Below, piece by piece: positions 28,994 through 41,789 of a stretch of DNA of 64,000 nucleotides (within the stretch, counting starts at the first letter, position 1; each line of letters begins with the position of its first letter). The stretch is taken from the NCBI GenBank assembly GCA_963170055.1, contig CAUJGJ010000371.1:3157011-3221010 (forward strand). Reading direction: 5' to 3'. Below the pieces are notes generated by a model that worked only from the letters and a program-made list of their open reading frames with translations, ran no database searches and had not been told where the DNA came from. This stretch comes from Halisarca cf. caerulea. Its lineage: Eukaryota; Porifera; Demospongiae; Chondrillida; Halisarcidae. Both the position numbers and the translations under genes were made by a program.

Positions 28994-31467
28994 CAAAAGT
29001 AGTTTAAATACTTTGCAAATTTAAAATCTTGCTATTTGTTCGTTTTAAAAATACTTTGTTCACTTTCTGCGATGTTTGAATTTTGACTATTTCATGCTCT
29101 TCTTAATTTTAAAGTAATGTTTCTAACGTTCTTATTTCCAAAAGTAGTTTAAATACTTTGCAAATTTAAAATCTTGCTATTTGTTCGTTATAAAAATACT
29201 TTGTTCACTTTCTGCGATGTTTGAATTTTGACTATTTCATGCTCTTCTTAGTTTTAAAGTAATGTTTCTAACGTTCTTATTTCCAAAAGTAGTTTAAATA
29301 CTTTGCAAATTTAAAATCTTGCTATTTGTTCGTTATAAAAATACTTTGTTCACTTTCTGCGATGTTTGAATTTTGACTATTTCATGCTCTTCTTAGTTTT
29401 AAAGTAATGTTTCTAACGTTCTTATTTCCAAAAGTTGTTTAAATACTTTGCAAATTTAAAATCTTGCTATTTGTTCGTTATAAAAATACTTTGTTCACTT
29501 TCTGAGATGTTTGAATTTTGACTATTTCATGCTCTTCTTAATTTTAAGGTAATGTTTCTAACGTTCTTATTTCCAAAAGTTGTGTAAATACTTTGCAAAT
29601 TTAAAATCTTGCTATTTGTTCGTTATAAAAATACTTTGTTCACTTTCTTAGATGTTTGAATTTTGACTATTTCATGCTCTTCTTAGTTTTAAAGTAATGT
29701 TTCTAACGTTCTTATTTCCAAAAGTTGTTTAAATACTTTGCAAATTTAAAATCTTGCTATTTGTTCGTTTTAAAAATACTTTGTTCACTTTCTGAGGTGT
29801 TTGAATTTTGACTATTTCATGCTCTTCTTAATTTTAAAGTAATGTTTCTAACGTTCTTATTTCCAAAAGTAGTTTAAATACTTTAAATTTAAAATCTTGC
29901 TATTTGTTCATTATAAAAATACTTTGTTCACTTTCTGAGATGTTTGAATTTTGACTATTTCATGCTCTTCTTAATTTTAAAGTAATGTTTCTAACGTTCT
30001 TATTTCCAAAAGTTGTTTAAATACTTTGCAAATTTAAAATCTTGCTATTTGTTCGTTATAAAAATACTTTGTTCACTTTCTGAGATGTTTGAATTTTCAC
30101 TATTTCATGCTCTTCTTAATTTTAAAGTAATGTTTCTAACGTTCTTATTTCCAAAAGTTGTTTAAATACTTTGCAAATTTAAAATCTTGCTATTTGTTCG
30201 TTATAAAAATACTTTGATCACTTTCTGAGATGTTTGAATTTTAACTATTTCATGCTCTTCTTAATTTTAAAGTAATGTTTCTAACGTTCTTATTTCCAAA
30301 AGTAGTTTAAATACTTTGCAAATTTAAAATCTTGCTATTTGTTCGTTATAAAAATACTTTGATCACTTTCTGAGATGTTTGAATTTTAACTATTTCATGC
30401 TCTTCTTAATTTTAAAGTAATGTTTCTAACGTTCTTATTTCCAAAAGTTGTTTAAATACTTTGCAAATTTAAAATCTTGCTATTTGTTCGTTATAAAAAT
30501 ACTTTGTTCACTTTCTGAGATGTTTGAATTTTGACTATTTCATGCTCTTCTTAATTTTAAAGTAATGTTTCTAACGTTCTTATTTCCAAAAGTTGTGTAA
30601 ATACTTTGCAAATTTAAAATCTTGCTATTTGTTCGTGATAAAAATACTTTGTTCACTTTCTGAGATGTTTGAATTTTGACTATTTCATGCTCTTCTTAAT
30701 TTTAAAGTAATGTTTCTAACGTTCTTATTTCCAAAAGTAGTTTAAATACTTTGCAAATTTAAAATCTTGCTATTTGTTCGTTATAAAAATACTTTGTTCA
30801 CTTTCTGAGATGTTTGAATTTTGACTATTTCATGCTCTTCTTAATTTTAAGGTAATGTTTCTAACGTTCTTATTTCCAAAAGTTGTGTAAATACTTTGCA
30901 AATTTAAAATCTTGCTATTTGTTCGTTTTAAAAATACTTTGTTCACTTTCTGCGATGTTTGAATTTTGACTATTTCATGCTCTTCTTAATTTTAAGGTAA
31001 TGTTTCTAACGTTCTTATTTCCAAAAGTTGTGTAAATACTTTGCAAATTTAAAATCTTGCTATTTGTTCGTTATAAAAATACTTTGTTCACTTTCTGAGA
31101 TGTTTGAATTTTGACTATTTCATGCTCTTCTTAGTTTTAAAGTAATGTTTCTAACGTTCTTATTTCCAAAAGTTGTTTAAATACTTTGCAAATTTAAAAT
31201 CTTGCTATTTGTTCGTGATAAAAATACTTTGTTCACTTTCTGAGATGTTTGAATTTTGACTATTTCATGCTCTTCTTAATTTTAAAGTAATGTTTCTAAC
31301 GTTCTTATTTCCAAAAGTAGTTTAAATACTTTGCAAATTTAAAATCTTGCTATTTGTTCGTTATAAAAATACTTTGTTCACTTTCTGAGATGTTTGAATT
31401 TTGACTATTTCATGCTCTTCTTAATTTTAAGGTAATGTTTCTAACGTTCTTATTTCCAAAAGTTGTG

Positions 31468-34400
31468 TAAATACTTTGCAAATTTAAAATCTTGCTATTT
31501 GTTCGTTTTAAAAATACTTTGTTCACTTTCTGCGATGTTTGAATTTTGACTATTTCATGCTCTTCTTAATTTTAAGGTAATGTTTCTAACGTTCTTATTT
31601 CCAAAAGTTGTGTAAATACTTTGCAAATTTAAAATCTTGCTATTTGTTCGTTATAAAAATACTTTGTTCACTTTCTGAGATGTTTGAATTTTGACTATTT
31701 CATGCTCTTCTTAGTTTTAAAGTAATGTTTCTAACGTTCTTATTTCCAAAAGTTGTTTAAATACTTTGCAAATTTAAAATCTTGCTATTTGTTCGTTATA
31801 AAAATACTTTGTTCACTTTCTGAGATGTTTGAATTTTCACTATTTCATGCTCTTCTTAATTTTAAAGTAATGTTTCTAACGTTCTTATTTCCAAAAGTTG
31901 TTTAAATACTTTGCAAATTTAAAATCTTGCTATTTGTTCGTTATAAAAATACTTTGATCACTTTCTGAGATGTTTGAATTTTGACTATTTCATGCTCTTC
32001 TTAATTTTAAGGTAATGTTTCTAACGTTCTTATTTCCAAAAGTTGTGTAAATACTTTGCAAATTTAAAATCTTGCTATTTGTTCGTTATAAAAATACTTT
32101 GTTCACTTTCTGAGATGTTTGAATTTTGACTATTTCATGCTCTTCTTAGTTTTAAAGTAATGTTTCTAACGTTCTTATTTCCAAAAGTTGTTTAAATACT
32201 TTGCAAATTTAAAATCTTGCTATTTGTTCGTTATAAAAATACTTTGTTCACTTTCTGAGATGTTTGAATTTTCACTATTTCATGCTCTTCTTAATTTTAA
32301 AGTAATGTTTCTAACGTTCTTATTTCCAAAAGTTGTTTAAATACTTTGCAAATTTAAAATCTTGCTATTTGTTCGTTATAAAAATACTTTGATCACTTTC
32401 TGAGATGTTTGAATTTTAACTATTTCATGCTCTTCTTAATTTTAAAGTAATGTTTCTAACGTTCTTATTTCCAAAAGTAGTTTAAATACTTTGCAAATTT
32501 AAAATCTTGCTATTTGTTCGTTATAAAAATACTTTGTTCACTTTCTGAGATGTTTGAATTTTGACTATTTCATGCTCTTCTTAATTTTAAAGTAATGTTT
32601 CTAACGTTCTTATTTCCAAAAGTTGTGTAAATACTTTGCAAATTTAAAATCTTGCTATTTGTTCGTTTTAAAAATACTTTGTTCACTTTCTGCGATGTTT
32701 GAATTTTGACTATTTCATGCTCTTCTTAATTTTAAAGTAATGTTTCTAACGTTTTTATTTCTAAAAGTAGTTTAAATACTTTGCAAATTTAAAATCTTGC
32801 TATTTGTTCGTTATAAAAATTCTTTGTTCACTTTCTGAGATGTTTGAATTTTGACTATTTCATGCTCTTCTTAATTTTAAAGTAATGTTTCTAACGTTCT
32901 TATTTCCAAAAGTAGTTTAAATACTTTGCAAATTTAAAATCTTGCTATTTGTTCGTTATAAAAATACTTTGTTCACTTTCTGCGATGTTTGAATTTTGAC
33001 TATTTCATGCTCTTCTTAATTTTAAAGTAATGTTTCTAACGTTCTTATTTCCAAAAGTTGTTTAAATACTTTGCAAATTTAAAATCTTGCTATTTGTTCG
33101 TGATAAAAATACTTTGTTCACTTTCTGAGATGTTTGAATTTTGACTATTTCATGCTCTTCTTAATTTTAAAGTAATGTTTCTAACGTTCTTATTTCCAAA
33201 AGTAGTTTAAATACTTTGCAAATTTAAAATCTTGCTATTTGTTCGTTATAAAAATACTTTGATCACTTTCTGAGATGTTTGAATTTTAACTATTTCATGC
33301 TCTTCTTAATTTTAAAGTAATGTTTCTAACGTTCTTATTTCCAAAAGTAGTTTAAATACTTTGCAAATTTAAAATCTTGCTATTTGTTCGTTATAAAAAT
33401 ACTTTGTTCACTTTCTGAGATGTTTGAATTTTGACTATTTCATGCTCTTCTTAATTTTAAAGTAATGTTTCTAACGTTCTTATTTCCAAAAGTTGTTTAA
33501 ATACTTTGCAAATTTAAAATCTTGCTATTTGTTCGTTTTAAAAATACTTTGTTCACTTTCTGCGATGTTTGAATTTTGACTATTTCATGCTCTTCTTAAT
33601 TTTAAAGTAATGTTTGTAACGTTTTTATTTCTAAAAGTAGTTTAAATACTTTGCAAATTTAAAATTTTGCTATTTGTTCGTTATAAAAATACTTTGTTCA
33701 CTTTCTGAGATGTTTGAATTTTGACTATTTCATGCTCTTCTTAATTTTAAAGTAATGTTTCTAACGTTCTTATTTCCAAAAGTAGTTTAAATACTTTGCA
33801 AATTTAAAATCTTGCTATTTGTTCGTTATAAAAATACTTTGTTCACTTTCTGCGATGTTTGAATTTTGACTATTTCATGCTCTTCTTAATTTTAAAGTAA
33901 TGTTTCTAACGTTCTTATTTCCAAAAGTTGTTTAAATACTTTGCAAATTTAAAATCTTGCTATTTGTTCGTTTTAAAAATACTTTGTTCACTTTCTGCGA
34001 TGTTTGAATTTTGACTATTTCATGCTCTTCTTAATTTTTAAGTAATGTTTCTAACGTTCTTATTTCCAAAAGTTGTTTAAATACTTTGCAAATTTAAAAT
34101 CTTGCTATTTGTTCGTTATAAAAATACTTTGTTCACTTTCTGAGATGTTTGAATTTTCACTATTTCATGCTCTTCTTAATTTTAAAGTAATGTTTCTAAT
34201 GTTCTTATTTCCAAAAGTAGTTTAAATACTTTGCAAATTTAAAATCTTGCTATTTGTTCGTTATAAAAATACTTTGTTCACTTTCTGAGATGTTTGAATT
34301 TTGACTATTTTATGCTCTTCTTTATTTTAAAGTAATGTTTCTAACGTTCTTATTTCCAAAAGTTGTTTAAATACTTTGCAAAATTAAAATCTTGCTATTT

Positions 34401-37400
34401 GTTCGTTATAAAAATACTTTGTTCACTTTCTGAGATGTTTGAATTTTGACTATTTCATGCTCTTCTTAATTTTAAAGTAATGTTTCTAACGTTCTTATTT
34501 CCAAAAGTAGTTTAAATACTTTGCAAATTTAAAATCTTGCTATTTGTTCGTTATAAAAATACTTTGTTCACTTTCTGAGATGTTTGAATTTTGACTATTT
34601 CATGCTCTTCTTAATTTTAAAGTAATGTTTCTAACGTTCTTATTTCCAAAAGTAGTTTAAATACTTTGCAAATTTAAAATCTTGCTATTTGTTCGTTATA
34701 AAAATACTTTGTTCACTTTCTGCGATGTTTGAATTTTGACTATTTCATGCTCTTCTTAGTTTTAAAGTAATGTTTCTAACGTTCTTATTTCCAAAAGTAG
34801 TTTAAATACTTTGCAAATTTAAAATCTTGCTATTTGTTCGTTATAAAAATACTTTGTTCACCTTCTGAGATGTTTGAATTTTGACTATTTCATGCTCTTC
34901 TTAATTTTAAAGTAATGTTTCTAACGTTCTTATTTCCAAAAGTTGTTTAAATACTTTGCAAATTTAAAATCTTGCTATTTGTTCGTTTTAAAAATACTTT
35001 GTTCACTTTCTGCGATGTTTGAATTTTGACTATTTCATGCTCTTCTTAATTTTAAGGTAATGTTTCTAACGTTCTTATTTCCAAAAGTTGTGTAAATACT
35101 TTGCAAATTTAAAATCTTGCTATTTGTTCGTTATAAAAATACTTTGTTCACTTTCTGAGATGTTTGAATTTTGACTATTTCATGCTCTTCTTAGTTTTAA
35201 AGTAATGTTTCTAACGTTCTTATTTCCAAAAGTTGTTTAAATACTTTGCAAATTTAAAATCTTGCTATTTGTTCGTTATAAAAATACTTTGTTCACTTTC
35301 TGAGATGTTTGAATTTTCACTATTTCATGCTCTTCTTAATTTTAAAGTAATGTTTCTAACGTTCTTATTTCCAAAAGTTGTTTAAATACTTTGCAAATTT
35401 AAAATCTTGCTATTTGTTCGTTATAAAAATACTTTGATCACTTTCTGAGATGTTTGAATTTTGACTATTTCATGCTCTTCTTAATTTTAAGGTAATGTTT
35501 CTAACGTTCTTATTTCCAAAAGTTGTGTAAATACTTTGCAAATTTAAAATCTTGCTATTTGTTCGTTATAAAAATACTTTGTTCACTTTCTGAGATGTTT
35601 GAATTTTGACTATTTCATGCTCTTCTTAGTTTTAAAGTAATGTTTCTAACGTTCTTATTTCCAAAAGTTGTTTAAATACTTTGCAAATTTAAAATCTTGC
35701 TATTTGTTCGTTATAAAAATACTTTGTTCACTTTCTGAGATGTTTGAATTTTCACTATTTCATGCTCTTCTTAATTTTAAAGTAATGTTTCTAACGTTCT
35801 TATTTCCAAAAGTTGTTTAAATACTTTGCAAATTTAAAATCTTGCTATTTGTTCGTTATAAAAATACTTTGATCACTTTCTGAGATGTTTGAATTTTAAC
35901 TATTTCATGCTCTTCTTAATTTTAAAGTAATGTTTCTAACGTTCTTATTTCCAAAAGTAGTTTAAATACTTTGCAAATTTAAAATCTTGCTATTTGTTCG
36001 TTATAAAAATACTTTGTTCACTTTCTGAGATGTTTGAATTTTGACTATTTCATGCTCTTCTTAATTTTAAAGTAATGTTTCTAACGTTCTTATTTCCAAA
36101 AGTTGTGTAAATACTTTGCAAATTTAAAATCTTGCTATTTGTTCGTTTTAAAAATACTTTGTTCACTTTCTGCGATGTTTGAATTTTGACTATTTCATGC
36201 TCTTCTTAATTTTAAAGTAATGTTTCTAACGTTTTTATTTCTAAAAGTAGTTTAAATACTTTGCAAATTTAAAATCTTGCTATTTGTTCGTTATAAAAAT
36301 TCTTTGTTCACTTTCTGAGATGTTTGAATTTTGACTATTTCATGCTCTTCTTAATTTTAAAGTAATGTTTCTAACGTTCTTATTTCCAAAAGTAGTTTAA
36401 ATACTTTGCAAATTTAAAATCTTGCTATTTGTTCGTTATAAAAATACTTTGTTCACTTTCTGCGATGTTTGAATTTTGACTATTTCATGCTCTTCTTAAT
36501 TTTAAAGTAATGTTTCTAACGTTCTTATTTCCAAAAGTTGTTTAAATACTTTGCAAATTTAAAATCTTGCTATTTGTTCGTGATAAAAATACTTTGTTCA
36601 CTTTCTGAGATGTTTGAATTTTGACTATTTCATGCTCTTCTTAATTTTAAAGTAATGTTTCTAACGTTCTTATTTCCAAAAGTAGTTTAAATACTTTGCA
36701 AATTTAAAATCTTGCTATTTGTTCGTTATAAAAATACTTTGATCACTTTCTGAGATGTTTGAATTTTAACTATTTCATGCTCTTCTTAATTTTAAAGTAA
36801 TGTTTCTAACGTTCTTATTTCCAAAAGTAGTTTAAATACTTTGCAAATTTAAAATCTTGCTATTTGTTCGTTATAAAAATACTTTGTTCACTTTCTGAGA
36901 TGTTTGAATTTTGACTATTTCATGCTCTTCTTAATTTTAAAGTAATGTTTCTAACGTTCTTATTTCCAAAAGTTGTTTAAATACTTTGCAAATTTAAAAT
37001 CTTGCTATTTGTTCGTTTTAAAAATACTTTGTTCACTTTCTGCGATGTTTGAATTTTGACTATTTCATGCTCTTCTTAATTTTAAAGTAATGTTTGTAAC
37101 GTTTTTATTTCTAAAAGTAGTTTAAATACTTTGCAAATTTAAAATTTTGCTATTTGTTCGTTATAAAAATACTTTGTTCACTTTCTGAGATGTTTGAATT
37201 TTGACTATTTCATGCTCTTCTTAATTTTAAAGTAATGTTTCTAACGTTCTTATTTCCAAAAGTAGTTTAAATACTTTGCAAATTTAAAATCTTGCTATTT
37301 GTTCGTTATAAAAATACTTTGTTCACTTTCTGCGATGTTTGAATTTTGACTATTTCATGCTCTTCTTAATTTTAAAGTAATGTTTCTAACGTTCTTATTT

Positions 37401-38467
37401 CCAAAAGTTGTTTAAATACTTTGCAAATTTAAAATCTTGCTATTTGTTCGTTTTAAAAATACTTTGTTCACTTTCTGCGATGTTTGAATTTTGACTATTT
37501 CATGCTCTTCTTAATTTTTAAGTAATGTTTCTAACGTTCTTATTTCCAAAAGTTGTTTAAATACTTTGCAAATTTAAAATCTTGCTATTTGTTCGTTATA
37601 AAAATACTTTGTTCACTTTCTGAGATGTTTGAATTTTCACTATTTCATGCTCTTCTTAATTTTAAAGTAATGTTTCTAATGTTCTTATTTCCAAAAGTAG
37701 TTTAAATACTTTGCAAATTTAAAATCTTGCTATTTGTTCGTTATAAAAATACTTTGTTCACTTTCTGAGATGTTTGAATTTTGACTATTTTATGCTCTTC
37801 TTTATTTTAAAGTAATGTTTCTAACGTTCTTATTTCCAAAAGTTGTTTAAATACTTTGCAAAATTAAAATCTTGCTATTTGTTCGTTATAAAAATACTTT
37901 GTTCACTTTCTGAGATGTTTGAATTTTGACTATTTCATGCTCTTCTTAATTTTAAAGTAATGTTTCTAACGTTCTTATTTCCAAAAGTAGTTTAAATACT
38001 TTGCAAATTTAAAATCTTGCTATTTGTTCGTTATAAAAATACTTTGTTCACTTTCTGAGATGTTTGAATTTTGACTATTTCATGCTCTTCTTAATTTTAA
38101 AGTAATGTTTCTAACGTTCTTATTTCCAAAAGTAGTTTAAATACTTTGCAAATTTAAAATCTTGCTATTTGTTCGTTATAAAAATACTTTGTTCACTTTC
38201 TGCGATGTTTGAATTTTGACTATTTCATGCTCTTCTTAGTTTTAAAGTAATGTTTCTAACGTTCTTATTTCCAAAAGTAGTTTAAATACTTTGCAAATTT
38301 AAAATCTTGCTATTTGTTCGTTATAAAAATACTTTGTTCACCTTCTGAGATGTTTGAATTTTGACTATTTCATGCTCTTCTTAATTTTAAAGTAATGTTT
38401 CTAACGTTCTTATTTCCAAAAGTTGTTTAAATACTTTGCAAATTTAAAATCTTGCTATTTGTTCGTT
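31468..38467 (+). repeat. Sat1 HOR: 24-mer of 3,480 bp duplicated in tandem
   Basis: Copy 1 starts at 31,468 and copy 2 at 34,948. Sequence agreement continues to 34,987 in the first and 38,467 in the second, about 3,520 bp of match at an offset of 3,480 bp (24 x 145). Comparing the two copies line by line I found no difference. Shared rare markers include AAAATTTTGCTATT (33,661 and 37,141), TTCTTTATTTTAAAG (34,321 and 37,801), AAAATTCTTTGTTC (32,821 and 36,301) and TTCACCTTCTGAG (34,861 and 38,341). The first mismatches bounding the match are at 31,467 versus 34,947 and 34,988 versus 38,468. A 3-monomer repeat (435 bp) follows, with TTCACCTTCTGAG again near 38,776. Confidence 0.95.
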
Positions 38468-41400
38468 ATAAAAATACTTTGTTCACTTTCTGAGATGTTT
38501 GAATTTTGACTATTTCATGCTCTTCTTAATTTTAAAGTAATGTTTCTAACGTTCTTATTTCCAAAAGTAGTTTAAATACTTTGCAAATTTAAAATCTTGC
38601 TATTTGTTCGTTATAAAAATACTTTGTTCACTTTCTGCGATGTTTGAATTTTGACTATTTCATGCTCTTCTTAGTTTTAAAGTAATGTTTCTAACGTTCT
38701 TATTTCCAAAAGTAGTTTAAATACTTTGCAAATTTAAAATCTTGCTATTTGTTCGTTATAAAAATACTTTGTTCACCTTCTGAGATGTTTGAATTTTGAC
38801 TATTTCATGCTCTTCTTAATTTTAAAGTAATGTTTCTAACGTTCTTATTTCCAAAAGTTGTTTAAATACTTTGCAAATTTAAAATCTTGCTATTTGTTCG
38901 TTATAAAAATACTTTGTTCACTTTTTGAGATGTTTGAATTTTGACTATTTCATGCTCTTCTTAATTTTAAAGTAATGTTTCTAACGGTCTTATTTCCAAA
39001 AGTTGTTTAAATACTTTGCAAATTTAAAATCTTGCTATTTGTTCGTTTTAAAAATACTTTGTTCACTTTCTGAGGTGTTTGAATTTTGACTATTTCATGC
39101 TCTTCTTAATTTTAAAGTAATGTTTCTAACGTTCTTATTTCCAAAAGTAGTTTAAATACTTTGCAAATTTAAAATCTTGCTATTTGTTCATTATAAAAAT
39201 ACTTTGTTCACTTTCTGAGATGTTTGAATTTTCACTATTTCATGCTCTTCTTAATTTTAAAGTAATGTTTCTAACGTTCTTATTTCCAAAAGTAGTTTAA
39301 ATACTTTGCAAATTTAAAATCTTGCTATTTATTCGTTTTAAAAATACTTTGTTCACTTTCTGAGATGTTTGAATTTTGACTATTTCATGCTCTTCTTAAT
39401 TTTAAAGTAATGTTTCTAACGTTCGTATTTCCAAAAGTTGTTTAAATACTTTGCAAATTTAAAATCTTGCTATTTGTTCGTTATAAAAATACTTTGTTCA
39501 CTTTCTGCGATGTTTGAATTTTGACTATTTCATGCTCTTCTTAATTTTAAAGTAATGTTTCTAACGTTCTTATTTCCAAAAGTTGTTTAAATACTTTGCA
39601 AATTTAAAATCTTGCTATTTGTTCGTTATAAAAATACTTTGTTCACTTTCTGAGATGTTTGAATTTTGACTATTTCATGCTCTTCTTAATTTTAAAGTAA
39701 TGTTTCTAACGTTCTTATTTCCAAAAGTTGTTTAAATACTTTGCAAATTTAAAATCTTGCTATTTGTTCGTTTTAAATATACTTTGTTCATTTTCTGAGA
39801 TGCTTGAATTTTGACTATTTCATGCTCTTCTTAATTTTAAAGTAAAGTTTCTAACGTTCTTATTTCCAAAAGTAGTTTAAATACTTTGCAAATTTAAAAT
39901 CTTGCTATTTGTTCGTTATAAAAATACTTTGTTCACTTTCTGCGATGTTTGAATTTTGACTATTTCATGCTCTTCTTAGTTTTAAAGTAATGTTTCTAAC
40001 GTTCTTATTTCTAAAAGTAGTTTAAATACTTTGCAAATTTAAAATCTTGCTATTTGTTCGTTATAAAAGTACTTTGTTCACTTTCTGCGATGTTTGAATT
40101 TTGACTATTTCATGCTCTTCTTAATTTTAAAGTAATGTTTCTAACGTTCTTATTTCCAAAAGTTGTTTAAATACTTTGCAAATTTAAAATCTTGCTATTT
40201 GTTCGTTATAAAAATACTTTGTTCACTTTCTGAGATGTTTGAATTTTCACTATTTCATGCTCTTCTTAATTTTAAAGTAATGTTTCTAACGTTCTTATTT
40301 CCAAAAGTTGTTTAAATACTTTGCAAATTTAAAATCTTGCTATTTGTTCGTTATAAAAATACTTTGATCACTTTCTGAGATGTTTGAATTTTAACTATTT
40401 CATGCTCTTCTTAATTTTAAAGTAATGTTTCTAACGTTCTTATTTCCAAAAGTAGTTTAAATACTTTGCAAATTTAAAATCTTGCTATTTGTTCGTTATA
40501 AAAATACTTTGTTCACTTTCTGAGATGTTTGAATTTTGACTATTTCATGCTCTTCTTAATTTTAAAGTAATGTTTCTAACGTTCTTATTTCCAAAAGTTG
40601 TTTAAATACTTTGCAAATTTAAAATCTTGCTATTTGTTCGTTTTAAAAATACTTTGTTCACTTTCTGCGATGTTTGAATTTTGACTATTTCATGCTCTTC
40701 TTAATTTTAAAGTAATGTTTGTAACGTTTTTATTTCTAAAAGTAGTTTAAATACTTTGCAAATTTAAAATCTTGCTATTTGTTCGTTATAAAAATACTTT
40801 GTTCACTTTCTGAGATGTTTGAATTTTGACTATTTCATGCTCTTCTTAATTTTAAAGTAATGTTTCTAACGTTCTTATTTCCAAAAGTAGTTTAAATACT
40901 TTGCAAATTTAAAATCTTGCTATTTGTTCGTTATAAAAATACTTTGTTCACTTTCTGCGATGTTTGAATTTTGACTATTTCATGCTCTTCTTAATTTTAA
41001 AGTAATGTTTCTAACGTTCTTATTTCCAAAAGTTGTTTAAATACTTTGCAAATTTAAAATCTTGCTATTTGTTCGTGATAAAAATACTTTGTTCACTTTC
41101 TGAGATGTTTGAATTTTGACTATTTCATGCTCTTCTTAATTTTAAAGTAATGTTTCTAACGTTCTTATTTCCAAAAGTTGTTTAAATACTTGGCAAATTT
41201 AAAATCTTGCTATTTGTTCGTTTTAAAAATACTTTGTTCACTTTCTGCGATGTTTGAATTTTGACTATTTCATGCTCTTCTTAATTTTTAAGTAATGTTT
41301 CTAACGTTCTTATTTCCAAAAGTTGTTTAAATACTTTGAAAATTTAAAATCTTGCTATTTGTTCGTTATAAAAATACTTTGTTCACTTTCTGAGATGTTT

Positions 41401-41789
41401 GAATTTTCACTATTTCATGCTCTTCTTAATTTTTAAGTAATGTTTCTAACGTTCTTATTTCCAAAAGTTGTTTAAATACTTTGAAAATTTAAAATCTTGC
41501 TATTTGTTCGTTATAAAAATACTTTGTTCACTTTCTGAGATGTTTGAATTTTCACTATTTCATGCTCTTCTTAATTTTAAAGTAATGTTTCTAATGTTCT
41601 TATTTCCAAAAGTAGTTTAAATACTTTGCAAATTTAAAATCTTGCTATTTGTTCGTTATAAAAATACTTTGTTCACTTTCTGAGATGTTTGAATTTTGAC
41701 TATTTTATGCTCTTCTTTATTTTAAAGTAATGTTTCTAACGTTCTTATTTCCAAAAGTTGTTTAAATACTTTGCAAAATTAAAATCTTG

